DNA from: Engraulis encrasicolus
Taxonomy: Eukaryota > Chordata > Actinopteri > Clupeiformes > Engraulidae
Direction: 5' to 3'
DNA length: 64,000 nt
Assembly: GCF_034702125.1 (NCBI RefSeq)
Contig: NC_085869.1
Span: 49,003,197 to 49,067,196, forward strand
Shown in pieces: positions 49,901 through 61,499 of the stretch. Numbering within the stretch: position 1 is the first letter of the stretch; each line of letters begins with the position of its first letter. The notes under the pieces were generated by a model. The model was not told the origin of the DNA. It searched no databases and saw only the letters and a program-made list of their open reading frames with translations. The translations under genes and the position numbers were made by a program.

Positions 49901-52900
49901 AGCACAACCTTCCCCTACGAAGCTCACTCCCAACTGAGGCTGAGCCCTTAACAGAGTTACAGCCCTTCCCTCAGGAAAGCCCCATTCACAAAATAAATCA
50001 ATCAATTAGCGGGCAGCCCACAATTAACTGACAGTTTAAGATTATTCACAGGTGACTAGGAGCCTGTACTACGAAGTAGGGTTATGGGTTACTTAGAGTG
50101 TAACTTGGACATGTGCAGTGTAACTTCCAGACTAACCCATATTACGAGAGGAGGATATGTTTGACGCAAGGTATTAGGGCTGCACAAGTAGGCTAATCGA
50201 AAATCGCGAAGTCGTGATTTCGGTCGTGATGTAATCGTGGCATTAGTGACCTACCTTTGAGAGCGTCCTTGAAGCCAGAACATACTGACAGGTTGGTGAT
50301 TCTTTCCAGAAATCTGTCGACCTAAGTTTCATGCTATTGCCTTTACATAATTATTACAAATTTTATTTTGCTCATCCCGTATATACTTCATTCTTGGTTA
50401 TATTTCATCTTGTTATAATTTTCACATATTAATCCTCAATCATGTGCGATTGCAGAGCTGGTTGGTGATGCTCTGTCACTTCATAATTCGTACAGACACT
50501 GTCAATGGTTGTTTTGTTGGTGTAGATCGCCGTCTGGTAAAGTTGTTAATAATAATTGAAATTACAATTATGCACAAGTTTAATATTCATCAGCGCAAGC
50601 CGGTTCAGGGGATAAAAATACAATTAAACTGTGCAGTATGCACGAGCACAGCTCCAGGATTTAAGTGGGAGACGTGAATAAGTGGCTGTACCATAGGCTT
50701 GGTATCTTGGTAGAGTTTGTGTTTACACATGTAACTAGTTAAGATATGCTACACTGTTGGGATGAAGGCTGCGCATTTTTGATTAAGTGAAATTTAAACA
50801 AATGGCCTGGTTATAATCGTGCACTGGCGTCTCTTTTCATTTCTCAGCATTCAACTTCAATGCGCTGCAGAAACAACTGATCATAACCGCGGTTGCCTTG
50901 CTACGAGAACGCACAGGCACTCCGGTTTAGATAACTCGGGGTAGACAAATCAATATCTAAATCAGCGTCATAGTACAGGTTAACCCTGGTCAAGGACGCC
51001 AGGGTTTGTCAACCCCAGTTTACCAAGTTAAGCCTGGGTTAGTTCTAGGTAGGTTGAACTGCGTTCGTAGTACAGGCTCCAGCAGTTAGAGAAACCGAGT
51101 GAATGTTCCACTGTTACAGAAATAATTAAGTTCTTAACCAAATAAACTTTTATGATTTAAAATGGCCTGTTTGCAAGTTGTGTTTGTTTAACCATTAGAG
51201 ATCGCTAAAACAGATGGGAGTTGATGCATGTATGACTGTATGAAATGCGCGTTTTGAGATGTGGTAAAATATGAAACATTGAAACATAAATGCCAGTAGG
51301 CCTTTCCTTGCAGTAATAACGCTGGGTAAAAGTTATGGCAAACTGTGGTTAATAATGGTGAATAATTAACCAGAAAAATGAAAAAGGTAGCCTACATACA
51401 GATGAAGAGTGAAACGGTCAATGTCAATGCAGCAAGGTTATTGAATGCCACTTTAATTGCTGCCTGAACGCCATTGGCTTCGAGATTATCACATCTCAGT
51501 CTGTGACAACAGCATTGTAGCAGAGTGCTAATTTTCTGGCCGTTTTACCTTTAATTCTCCTCAGTCTTTGACAGTTACATTTATTGTGACCCCAATGGCT
51601 TTGTAAGGGTGCATTGATACTTCTGTCCTAACGTGACCACATCTTAACAATTTCAAGATGGCCACATCCCTCTGGAAGACTTCAACCTATTGTTTATGGA
51701 CTTTTCAGAGTTCGTTAGATCCCTCTTGTGGCCAATTTTCACAGAGGAAAACAAATTTGCCTAATTATGCACACCTGATAGGCATATAGGGTGTTGAGCT
51801 CCTTGGATCACACCCTTTCTTTTATACAAATCTGAATGACCTGGAATGCTTAATCCAATAGGTTTTCAAAACTTGTTTGCCTAATAATTCTGCACAAGAT
51901 GGTGGTAAAACAATGTGAAACTAGAAATGCACCCAGAGTGTGCAGACCTCCGCCAAGGAAGTTCTGTTTGTTTTTAGACACATAGGATACTTGTGTAATG
52001 ATGTGGTGTCATTTATGCAGGTTTATACACACCATTAGTGTGTTCAGATAATTAAATAGTCAAGTTGTAACCAAATTATATCTATCTTTTTTATAATTAC
52101 CATGTCGGCCTTAGGCCTACGTGATACATCCCTCTCAGAATCACAACCATTGTTTTATTAGCCTATAGGTCTAGTGCAGTTTTAACAGCATAGTCCCATA
52201 CATACAGTTGAGGACGCTATTATTAGCCGCCTTCCTGAAATTAGACATTTCTCTTGATTTCTCAGTGACAATTACCATCATGAACCGTTTGTTATTCTGG
52301 AAACAAATACACTGATGGAGATAATGTCCAATGAGTTGAATTTGCATTTTTCTATCTTTACAATGAGTTAAAACAAAAAAGGGCAAAAATCACAAGGACA
52401 AAATTATTAGCCCCCTGATCATTAATAGTCAATATGATGCCATTTATGAACCAAAACTGACAACAGGCACTTTTATCAGTTACCTAGGTTGGCACATACC
52501 CCACTAGGGATTTTGGCCCATTTATTCACTGCAAAGTGTTCTAGCTGGTTCAAATTGCATGGATGCTGAGCATAGACATTTGCCACAGACTCTCAGTGGG
52601 ATTGAGGACTGAACTTTGAGCCGGTCATTTCAGTATCATGATTTTCGTGTCTTTGAAGAACCTCTGAACTAATTTAAATGTTTACTTTGGGTTACAATGT
52701 TGTTGGAGGACCCAACAATCCAGATCCAGACCCAGACTCCCTGTGTCTGAGGTTGAATAACAGTCTAAAAACTTGATGCCCCCATCACTATGTGTAACTG
52801 TGGAAACTGCTTAGTCTCATTAGACCAAAGAAGCATTGGACACCTGCCTAGATGATTGTTATTGACCTGGCCTCACCTGGAGCTTTTATTTCAAAAAAGA

Positions 52901-55363
52901 CAGCTGTTAGGGCTTGTCATCATATAGGGCTTTGGGACCATCATCACAGAAGAACCCTTTTACTAAAGGTGGTACATATCAGAGTGTTATTGAGCTTTGC
53001 CTATGAACATTTGAATGTCAAAAATGACTTTTGAAAGTCTCTGCTTTCATCTGATGAGACTCAATTGCACCTGCTTTGATGCATGACTTCTGCTTCTGTC
53101 CGGTGAAGAAAGTCCTTAAAACTTTATAACATGGTTTCCTTTCCACAATTAAACACGGTGGTGGAAGCATCATTCTGTGGCAGCCTCAGCCACAGGGAAC
53201 CTTGTTTGGGTGTATGGCACCATGAAAACAGAAGATTATTATAGAATGTGGAAGGTGACCATGCAAAAATATGCTCATAGAGGAAGCTAAGATCTTCACT
53301 GGATCTTTCAATAAGATAATAACCCAAAACTTGCATCCAAAATTGTTCAAATGTTCTTCAAGGTTACTAAAACCGTGATCATGTTGTGGTTCAGATCTCA
53401 ATTCTTTACTGTAGATAGTCTTTGAGGAGTGCTGAAAATGAATGTCCATCCTCAACATCCATGCAATTTGGACCTATTTCAACCTATGTTAACTATTTGC
53501 AATGAAAAGATGGGCCAAAATCCCTGGTAGGGCATGTGCCAACATAGTTAACAACTAATCAAAGTGCCTGATGTCAGTTTTGGTTCATAAATGGCACTCT
53601 ATTGACTATTAATGATAAGGGGGCTAATAATTTTGTCCTTGCCATTTTTAGCCTTTTTTGTTCAAACTCATTTTGAAAATGGAAAAATTCAAATTCAACT
53701 CATTGGACATTATCTCCATCAGTGTATTTGTTTCCAGAATAACAGAAACGGTTCATAATGGTCCCTCTCACTGAGAAATCAAGAGAGATGTCTAATTTCA
53801 GGAGGGGGGCTAATAATATTGTCCTCAACTGTATGTGCGTAGCCTAACAGGTAAACATCATCCCGCTTTGAGAAAGCTTTGTGATCACGCTGGAATGGAA
53901 CTGTAGATTAATGAACGGAATATAGTCTAATGATTTTGACCAACATTGTCAACTAAAACAACAGAACTGTTAGGCCTATTTTTGCCTATGAGAATAGGCA
54001 TCCTCCGGGCCACCGCGGTCTTGGCACTCTCGGCTTTTCCTTCCCCGCATTTCGCTCATTGAAATTTGTCCACGGGCATGATGCTCTCCGGCTGTCTGGT
54101 CTCTGGCCATCTAGTACACAACTCGGGTTAACTTTAAATGTAGCGAAGGGGGTGTATGATTTTAACCAGCATTGTGAACTACGCAGTCACAAATTCCACA
54201 TTCTGGCAACGGCAGTCTAATTAATTCGACAGCATTGCGGGCTATCCCAAATAATTCGACAACATTAACCTAAACGTTCTGTGGGGTCATTGTCCATCTC
54301 GCTGCGCAACAGCATTGTGAACTTTTGCCAACGGCAAGTAATTCGACAGCATTATCAAGCTAAGCAGACAAACTAGACTATCCCTGTTACTTAATTTGCT
54401 GAGAGCGGCATAGGCAAACCTGTGTGGAATATTCGCTGGGGCTCAGTCATAGATGTAGAACATAACACTTGCCCCCCTTTTCACGACAATCCGTGTCTGT
54501 TCTACCATCTACCTCTATGCTCAGTGCTCACCCGGACACCTTGTGGCAGGCTGTGAAATAGCAGCGAACATACATACATACAAGCTGAAGATAACGAACA
54601 CGCACACAAACCCAGGCGATCACATAACCTCCTTGGCGGAGGTAAAAACTATGTGACTTGTGTAAAACACACAAAATATCCTATGTATGGAATGGGGTAC
54701 GGGGCTTGTTTCGAAGTTCACCTGTGGGTGATCGCTGATACCCAAACCATTGAAGTAGGCTACTCTGTAGGTAACCCAGAACCTTGAGAGCAAGTTTGTT
54801 TTCTATCACTCTCGCAGATCTCCAGCCACGATGATTATGGTGAAAATGCGGGTGTGGTGAAGTGCCAACTGTGGAAGACTCTGATATCCACCCCACACTC
54901 ACACCCACACTCACAGAGTGAGTTTACTTTAATGTATTTCTGTGAATAAAATCCAGGGTTATTCTACCAAATATTGATTTCTGAACTAAGTTAACACATT
55001 ACTATTATGATTTAAAGTGAATATCAACTTATTTCCTTTGGATTTTTTGAGGTCTGAAACATTGCACCTTTTGTGTTATTTTGACCATGTGTAACTTTCT
55101 GCAAATAAATGCTCTAAATGTCATTTTCATTCGAGATTCGGAGGAAATTTTGTCGGTAGTTTATAGAATGAACTCCCTCTCACACATGCACTCACACCCT
55201 TGATCACTTATGCCTTTTTGTACTTTTGAGAACTTCTGAGCTTTTTGTGACTTTATGTTTTTGGTTTGTTGTTCAATAAAGCTGTGAGCTGCCTTCTTGC
55301 ATCTGTCCCCTTTATTTTGCAGAGTTTGTTGCATACCTTGACCAGATAAAGGATGACAGTTAA
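37975..55363 (+). CDS. rbm44: RBM44-like protein (tentative), 18 coding exons, complete reconstruction
   Basis: Coding exons are 37975-38027, 38141-38247, 38441-38521, 39509-39548, 41649-41761, 42435-43441, 43528-43604, 43797-43925, 44204-44369, 46673-46701, 47330-47417, 47506-47569, 47827-47961, 48288-48346, 48590-48657, 48821-49073, 49304-49472 and 55323-55363. All junctions are GT-AG and all phases join, giving 892 residues and a TAA stop. Residues 18-80 form a predicted helical module ending in FLVKHPALVV. Residues 132-467, one exon, are Ser/Pro/Thr-rich and look disordered. Residues 468-591 hold a charged helix and a Cys cluster (CGCECGERW...MCKEHCW). WFDAVE lies at 665-670. Residues 739-773 resemble the second half of an RRM. 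I recall a helical domain shared by TTC3, DZIP3 and RBM44, and this layout fits RBM44 (human about 1050 residues) best. The exon structure is well supported; the name is tentative. Confidence 0.75.
38582..39149. mobile_element. TTAA-flanked MITE in intron 3 of the rbm44-like gene
   Basis: The ends GCCGGGCATACACTG and its inverted partner (CGTGTATGTCCGGC) lie between TTAA at 38578-38581 and TTAA at 39150-39153. It occupies most of the intron. Confidence 0.75.
39658..39860. mobile_element. Foldback insertion with hammerhead-like core, copy 1
   Basis: Arms at 39658-39707 and 39751-39800 are inverted repeats. The loop carries CGCGTTTCGCTG...CTTCATCAGG, whose reverse complement is CTGATGA...GAAAC. 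The 17-bp direct repeat GAGCATTTCATATTAAT flanks it at 39641-39657 and 39861-39877, which suggests target-primed insertion. Confidence 0.75.
39878..41260. mobile_element. hAT-type nonautonomous element in intron 4 of the rbm44-like gene
   Basis: The ends are TAGGGCTGGGCAACG and CCCACCCCTA, with ATTAATCGCGATTAATC near the right end. ATATTAAT flanks both sides (39870-39877 and 41261-41268). The 1383-bp interior has no transposase. Confidence 0.8.
42435..43441 (+). other. rbm44: Large disordered exon of the rbm44-like gene
   Basis: This 1007-nt exon stays open throughout and codes residues 132-467. It begins GEQPEPWMWGASSGHCHHPC, whose His and Cys residues could bind metal together with the Cys residues just before it. 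It then becomes Ser/Thr/Pro/Glu-rich with no predicted fold. Three related Ser-Pro-Ser-Thr-Thr blocks occur (LVSPSTTYS, CQASPSTTV and an intervening copy), suggesting a loose internal repeat. It ends DLDFVAK just before the helical and Cys-rich module. Confidence 0.8.
46967..47258. mobile_element. Foldback insertion with hammerhead-like core, copy 2
   Basis: Arms at 46967-47029 and 47108-47171 are inverted repeats around GCACTCAGGGGTGAATTAGC. The loop contains GTTTCGACC...GGTCTTCATCAGG. The 14-bp direct repeat CAAAAGAAAAACTA flanks the insertion at 46953-46966 and 47259-47272. Confidence 0.75.
47986..48190. mobile_element. Diverged copy of the 6055-6354 element
   Basis: Shared blocks in the same order include TTGTGCTTGTGGCC, GCAAATGAGAAAATTAC, TGACGTCA and GAGGACGCCAGGTT. 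It fills most of intron 13 of the rbm44-like gene. Confidence 0.6.
50060..51080. mobile_element. Harbinger-like nonautonomous element in the last intron
   Basis: AGGAGCCTGTACTACGAAG at the left is matched by CGTAGTACAGGCTCC at the right. GCCTGTACTACGAAG is a recurrent fish terminus. A TAGGGCTGCACAAG hAT-type start at 50168 suggests a second element nested inside. Confidence 0.6.
51946..54643. repeat. Segment bounded by inverted ACCTCCGCCAAGG motifs
   Basis: ACCTCCGCCAAGGAA at 51946-51960 is inverted at 54627-54643. The motif is common at the end of a fish interspersed repeat. The Tc1-like element at 52205 lies inside, so this is either an older host element or two separate fragments. Confidence 0.4.
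52205..53831 (+). pseudogene. Tc1-like transposon with dead transposase
   Basis: The element is 1627 bp, typical for Tc1/mariner. The ends CAGTTGAGGAC and GTCCTCAACTG are flanked by TA, and the inverted repeats extend over about 200 bp. Inside, the plus strand keeps transposase fragments such as GGSIILW and DNNPK, but with stops (for example TAA just before DNNPK) and shifted frames. It cannot encode an active enzyme. Confidence 0.85.
54940..55175. mobile_element. Fragment resembling a Tc1-family 3' end
   Basis: Phrases such as CCAAATATTGATTTCTGAAC and GCAAATAAATGCTCTAAATG match a sequence I recognise from the 3' portion of fish Tc1-like copies. The terminal repeat is missing. Confidence 0.4.
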
Positions 55364-55464
55364 GCTGCATGCCCTAAAGGGGGAGCTGAAATATGTATTT
55401 TTTCCCCCAAAGTCTGTTTTTGTTGTGTTCCTAAATAAATCTGCTCTGTTTCCAACATTTCCTT
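55364..55464 (+). other. rbm44: 3' UTR and poly(A) signal of the rbm44-like gene
   Basis: The TAA at 55361-55363 is followed by a short UTR with AATAAA at 55434-55439 and a GT-rich run (GTGTGTCAG) about 35 nt further on. This matches a normal cleavage and polyadenylation site and supports 55323-55363 as the true last exon. Confidence 0.65.
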
Positions 55465-56832
55465 TTTTCAGTGTGTGTCAGTTTGCATTGTTCTCTTAAA
55501 TATACAATATTTAATTAAGTGCATTGCGGAGTGATTGAGTCTGTCTTGATCTTTTCAGGTAGGCCAGGAGATGTAGGATCAGAGTAATCGGGCACATACA
55601 ACGACTGCAACAGAGAATCGTTGGAGTTGTTACAAGAGCGATGGAATGTATTGTGTAAGAATTCTGACATTCCCATTGGCTGTGGTGGCTGAAGTACAAC
55701 TACAAACCGTCACTCAAATCGCCTCTAGTCGCCCCAATCGCTGTCTCTTCTCTCGCCAGCATGATTAGTGCCAGCAAATAGAACTTCATATTAAAACCAA
55801 ATAATGTATGTGTTCATGTTATGTTCAAAGTAACAGAATTTACCAAAATAATTAATTGTTTTGTCACCACCTGTTCTCAAACTGACATTCTGGCCTGGAC
55901 TGCTAACCATTCAAATTCCATCACACGATTCTCTTGTGCGTGCAGCTTATACCTTGTATGTTACCTCTTTTAAAGTTGGTACCCTGTGCCATGTGTGCAT
56001 GACCTATGTGTTAATGGAAAAGGTTAGCAATAGTACATAGATTACACATTACATTCAGTTGACATGTTTTGTGGTTGTGCAGTAATCACAATTCTGATAA
56101 GGTGTTTCATCTTATGTCTCACAAAGTTGTGTCTTCTTCAGATCCTAAGCATGTAGGTATGGACATTGGGACACATCTGTGCTTTGCATCCATTTCAAAA
56201 GCATTTACCATGGTGCCTGCTTCACTACCAGATCCTGTTTACACGTACCGGTAGATGGATATTTTTGTAAACACGCCCATTCAGGCGTTTTATGTACACA
56301 TTAACAGATTAAGAAACCGGCAACCCTCTGATTTAAAGACCACCTCCCTAACCATTAGACTTCCCCCAAACACCTTGAGCCAACCAGGGCAGACTGACTT
56401 GCACTAATGGAATATTTTTCCGCACAAAAAACATATTTGCCCTGGTTTCATCCAGGATTACTGTGCATTCTGACATTGTGCACAAGCAAGGAGAACAGTT
56501 CTACAGCAAAGTTTGATGAGCTGTCCTTTGCATGGATTTTGAAGCTTTTCTTCTTAGCTCGTGTTGGGTGTGCTCGTTGAAGCTTTTCAGCGCTCTACTC
56601 TGCATCTATAGGTAATGTGGCACTATAAAGGAAATTGGAAAAGGTCTCATGAAACTGCATTTTGTTAAGTCTAGAAAAGGGCTCCGTTCAGTATGGGTGA
56701 AGTCAGTTCTGTGAAGGCTGAAAGAGGTCTTCACTTTCTCCAGTTTGTATGAAGATTGAGTGTGCCAGGGGCAAGTTGCTGATTGAGTATGGTGCTAATA
56801 TTGAACTTTTTCATAATATTCTTAAAGTTTAA

Positions 56833-57177
56833 AGGGACACTGTGAGAGATTTTAGTTGCTTATTTCCATTCACTAATGTTACCTTTTTTTATGAATACTT
56901 ACCACCAGCATAACATTCTAAGTACTCATTATGACTGGAAAAATTGCACTTTTCATACATGAAAAGGGGGATCTTCTCCATGGTTCGCAATTTTGAATTT
57001 CCAAAAGTAGCCATTTTTAGCTGCAAAAATGACTACTTCGACCATACTAGAAAATATTTGTTTATTACTTTGTACATTTTCATGTAAAGATCAAATTTGG
57101 CAATAGGCAGCCCAGTTTCAATGAGCAACATAGTTGCAGTAGGCCTACCTTTTTTGACCATTTCCTGCAGTGTCCCT
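56833..57177. mobile_element. MITE with TTAA-like target
   Basis: The ends AGGGACACTGTGAGAG and CCTGCAGTGTCCCT are inverted. The left flank is TTAA and the right TCAA, one change from a TTAA duplication. Confidence 0.6.
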
Positions 57178-57235
57178 TCAACTTTTTGAATAGAATTACT
57201 GAAATAAGTAGGCCTATGCTATGCATTATCTAACC

Positions 57236-57527
57236 CAGGGATGTCAAACTCAGGCCCGGGGGGCAAATTTGGCCCGCGGAGCCATTGTATTTGGCCCGCA
57301 ACATAATTTCAAATGTGTATTACAGTCGTCCCACATACACCATTCATGTACAGCATAGTCACAGAATGTGCAGACACATTTTAACTTACAAATATGATGG
57401 GAAAGAGTGTATGTGAAATGCATGCACTAATTTAGTCAATTAAAAAATATATATTGTTGAGTTCGGCCCGCGACTTCGTACCAGATTTTGATTTTGGCCC
57501 TCGGTCAATTTGAGTTTGACACCCCTG
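57236..57527. mobile_element. hAT-type MITE with 8-bp target duplication
   Basis: The ends CAGGGATGTCAAACTC and GAGTTTGACACCCCTG are inverted. ATCTAACC is present on both sides (57228-57235 and 57528-57535). The interior repeats TTTGGCCCGC. Confidence 0.9.
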
Positions 57528-57742
57528 ATCTAACCAGTATGTGTGGGAGCTGAAAGAGGAGATTGCAACTTCATGGTGTTTTCAAACTGAAAAGTAAGGT
57601 GAAGGCAGGCTAACTGTGTTAGAGAGGATCCCATTTGATGCTGACAGTATTCTCACTTCATCCTCTCAGCCTGGAGCAGCCCATGAGGTAGCAGCAGGGT
57701 TCCTGAGAAGCTGAGGCGGCCAGGTCAAGGCCCCTGTTAGAG

Positions 57743-57937
57743 GGCCTTTCTGAAAACCTAGGACAGTGTCCAGTGTATCAGCCTAATTAGTCACGCCCAG
57801 TGATTGGATACTTTTTGGTGAACTCTACAGAATATCCAATCACTGGGTGTGACTAATAAAGAGTATCCAATCACTGGGTGTGACTAATTAGGCTGATACA
57901 CTTGGAAGGACACTGTCCTAGGTTTCGAGAAGGGCCC
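57743..57937. repeat. Large palindrome with internal duplication
   Basis: The arm at 57743-57812 is inverted at 57863-57937 (CCTAGGACAGTGTCC against GGACACTGTCCTAGG). The block TATCCAATCACTGGGTGTGA occurs twice in direct orientation at 57833 and 57864. Confidence 0.8.
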
Positions 57938-59596
57938 AGAGATTCTCTGGTCAAGGCGATGTCATCTTTGGTCATCATCCTGCAGCAGGGAAAATGTGAA
58001 GGCATAGGGTGGATATGTTGAGATGTGCCATTACAAAATTAAACAACATATAACATGGCCTAACAGTCAATAGTCTATCTGTTAATATCACAATTAAACA
58101 TTTACATTAAAATCATTTGTAGCACGTACACCATGCTCACCAAATTTGATCTTTTGATTTAGGACACTATATGTCAATATTTTTATGACCTAGTTTTGTG
58201 TACTTTACCAAAACGGTTTCTTTTGTGTGCTGAAACAAGTAGGCTAATTCGTTGGTTTTTGTTGTAAACTTTGTATGGGCCTTCATTTTTCACGAAGTTG
58301 AGCGAAAATGCACGAGGGTCAGCAGGCGCCAAGCAAGCATTATCATTTCTCTGATACAGTAGAAGAATAGCCTAGAAATCTAGACGCCCCTAGCGACCGC
58401 AAATTGATTTTTTTTTTTGCTGTACGGGTCTGGCTGCGCTAGGCTAGTAGAAGAACTAACAGCCTGGCCCACTGACGTGTATAGTATAACTGGACTGCGG
58501 AGTTCGATAGAACTCCATTCAACGGTTTTGAAGCAACCGCGGCTGATTTACTTCCGCCCCAAAAATGCGGAAATATAATAATCCCCTTGACAACGTTGAG
58601 CTACATTGCTGATAGGTCGACATCGCCGGCCAATCCACAAACAGACACTTCAAGACATGTCCCGCCCCTCCCACCCGAATATGACATGGCGTCCCCAGCA
58701 GAAATATTGAACCCACTTTTCAGCTGTGGAACTGGTCGACACAGAAACCCTTGATTGTCATAAAAACAGCAACACAAGTTCAAATGGAACTGGTGATCGG
58801 TAAGTATGGCAAATATACCATGCTATTAATAAAATGATACTTTGGGTTAACGAAACCTTGAAGAGCTTGTTATGATGACCATAATAATTTTAGCTTAGCA
58901 TCTAACGTGAGCCAGCCGAGTGGCGAAAGACCTAGCTTACTATAAGTTACTTCACCACGTTGTAATGTAGCCGCAATTAAAGATAAATGGGAAGTTAGGC
59001 TACAAACAGAGCTGTACACAGAACATGCAGATGTGTCTTTGGGGTCGGCGTACCGTTTGGCAAAACATAATCCATGTCAGCAATACTCAGTATCAACATT
59101 GCTTTTGTATGAGAGCTCAGAAGTACATCTGCGTAAAATATTGTTTGGTTTGTGTCTGCCACACCAAGTTAATCCTCTACGGACATTTGTAAATAACTTT
59201 GAATGTTTGGGCATCAAATGACATGCAAAACCTTTCCGTTTGACAGACAAACCATGGACGCTGAAGAAAGGCTCCTCGACGCCAAGCTGTCATCCGGAAG
59301 ATTGAAGATGAAGATTGACCATTTTTTTGCTGATCCCCCCCAGTTTTTGAAAAGATTCAGAATACAAAATCACTCTTAGAAGTAGACGGTATGGTAAACA
59401 AACCAAAGTTAACACCTTTCAGTTAGTAAAACATAGCTGGCCTACAGTAGGCTATGACTAAACATCTGGGTGTTTTGTATGCTTGACATAAAGATTAAAA
59501 TGAAATATTCACCCTTATGTTCAGCTTTTTAAACTTGCAAATCATGGAGTGGACATTCTTCCCCAAGCTTGTAAGAAATGCATTACTTCAATCACA

Positions 59597-60189
59597 CAGT
59601 GTCTCCCAACTTCTTTTTTGTCTCATGTACCCCCTAAGCATTTTTGTCATACCATGAGTACCCCCTCCCTCATGCTCTAGTCTACTGTATATCTTCCTCT
59701 ATCCCAGTGGTTCCCAACCTTTTTCTTCAGGGACCCATATTTTTACCATTGTAAGCTTTGGTGACCCAATCATGCCAGCGCCCACGCGAGAGGGAGTCCC
59801 AGGCGAGAGGGAGTCATGCGGAAACTCATTAGAAAATTGTATTCCTCAATTTGTCTTCAGTCAAATATAGAATGACTGTTTAATGTGTCGCTTACATTTT
59901 GTTGCCTCTATGCATATATCAGTTTAAAAGCTTTACTTTGTCATATATTCAACATGGGCTATATGGTATTAAAACGAAACCCCTTAAAATCAAGAGGGCT
60001 TCGCGACCCACTGTGGATCTTTGGCGACCCATAAGTTGGGTCCCGACCCATAGGTTAGGAACCACTGCTCTATCCCAATATGATTATGCTCCATACATTT
60101 CTTTTTATTGATACCTGCCAATGCATGTACCACCTGCATTGTGTTCACGTACCCCTAGTGGTACATGTACCCCTGGTTGGGAAACACCG
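59597..60189. mobile_element. Outer hAT-type element interrupted by another hAT
   Basis: The ends CAGTGTCTCCCAAC and GTTGGGAAACACCG are inverted and the interior has GTACCCCCT text on both sides of the inner insertion. The target duplication is not clear. Confidence 0.55.
59705..60067. mobile_element. hAT-type MITE with 8-bp target duplication (inner)
   Basis: The ends are CAGTGGTTCCCAACC and GGTTAGGAACCACTG. CTCTATCC flanks both sides (59697-59704 and 60068-60075). It is the same family as 35216-35536, in opposite orientation. Confidence 0.9.
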
Positions 60190-60569
60190 ATCTAAACAGT
60201 TGTTACAATAGTGTGTTAACCAATATTACAAATTAAACAAAATGTGCGGGCTGCTGTATATAAGCATTTATTAACTGTGTTTCATAATTGCAATGGTTTT
60301 TGAAGCTGGTTCTGCATATCGGATCCTCTGTGGTGGTAGGATGCAGGCAGTAGCGTACTGTGCACATCTTCAGCTGTAACGATAAATACAAATCTATTTA
60401 AAAAAAAATAATTAATGTAACATTAACATAATTGAAGCATATCACTGGTATATATAGAGTAACTATAACATTTCAGTGTCTACAAATGTCTACATTTGTT
60501 TAAAAAGGAAAAACCCATGAACATCCTTCTCAAAAAAGTTTTGGGTGCAGGACTAACAAAGTCAAATGA

Positions 60570-60655
60570 CAACTGAAAATTAAGTCTGCTCACCAAGCTC
60601 CTGTTTTACTTATTTAATGTGATGAGCTTGAAGTGCAGACTTCATTTTCAGTTTT
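60570..60655. repeat. Short palindrome
   Basis: AACTGAAAATTAAGTCTGCT at the left is matched in reverse complement by AGTGCAGACTTCATTTTCAG at the right, with a loop of about 23 bp. Confidence 0.6.
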
Positions 60656-60765
60656 CAAATGTCTTTATTGTCCCATTACATCTGCAGAAATATGGGGGTG
60701 TACACTCACTTGTGTAATACACTATAGATGTAAACAGAGACGTTGTCCAAGTCCTTGGTCATGTG

Positions 60766-61405
60766 ATACCTGCTGCAGTGTACTCCACGTCTTCAGACCG
60801 CTCCGCTGTAAATAAAATAATGGCATATGAAGTGTGATGAGAATACGTCACCGTTTGATACACCAACAACTTAGGTTCATGGGAAGAAAACACAATAGAT
60901 AAGGAGATGGGCTGCTCATGTTTCAAAGCATGCTGCCTAATCAGTGAAAATCATGGGGTGGTAGTTTCATGGTGTGGGCATGCATATCTGTCAATAGAAT
61001 TGGTACCCTTGTAATTATTGAAGATAGTGGCTACTGACAAAATGCTAAGAGTTTACTACGCTTGATGTATACTTTTATCCAGTCCAATTACTTTTTGTCC
61101 CTTCAAATTGGGAGGCACATGTAAAAATAAGTGATAAGCTTTGGATGAAAGCATTGGCTGAGTGTAGTGTAATGTTACATACCGGGTACTATATAGTATC
61201 ATAGATGGCAGCAGGCTGGTCGGGTCCTCAGTTGTGCACTGGCAACAGTGGCTGGTCCTTGTCCGTGTCTCTATGGGGCCTCTTCTCAGGTCAGAGTGAC
61301 AATCCTTGATGATGTTGACTATGGTGAGACCTGCTGGCGTGTAGCCTACTGTACATTTTCAGACATCTGTAAAGAAAATGATGACAAACGAAGGGTGATG
61401 AGAAC
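60766..61405. repeat. Two diverged direct repeats
   Basis: The segments at 60766-60840 and 61329-61405 share ACCTGCTG, TTTTCAGAC/CTTCAGAC, CTGTAAA, AAAATGATG/AAAATAATG and GTGATGAGAA in order. A weaker third relative is near 60340-60395. Confidence 0.45.
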
Positions 61406-61499
61406 AACATATATGTCATTACTCACAAGCAGGTAATTGGAGTGCTTCTGGGTCTTCACCTTTTTTCCTTGGTGCTCATCAGTGTAGAGGCTCTCAAAC

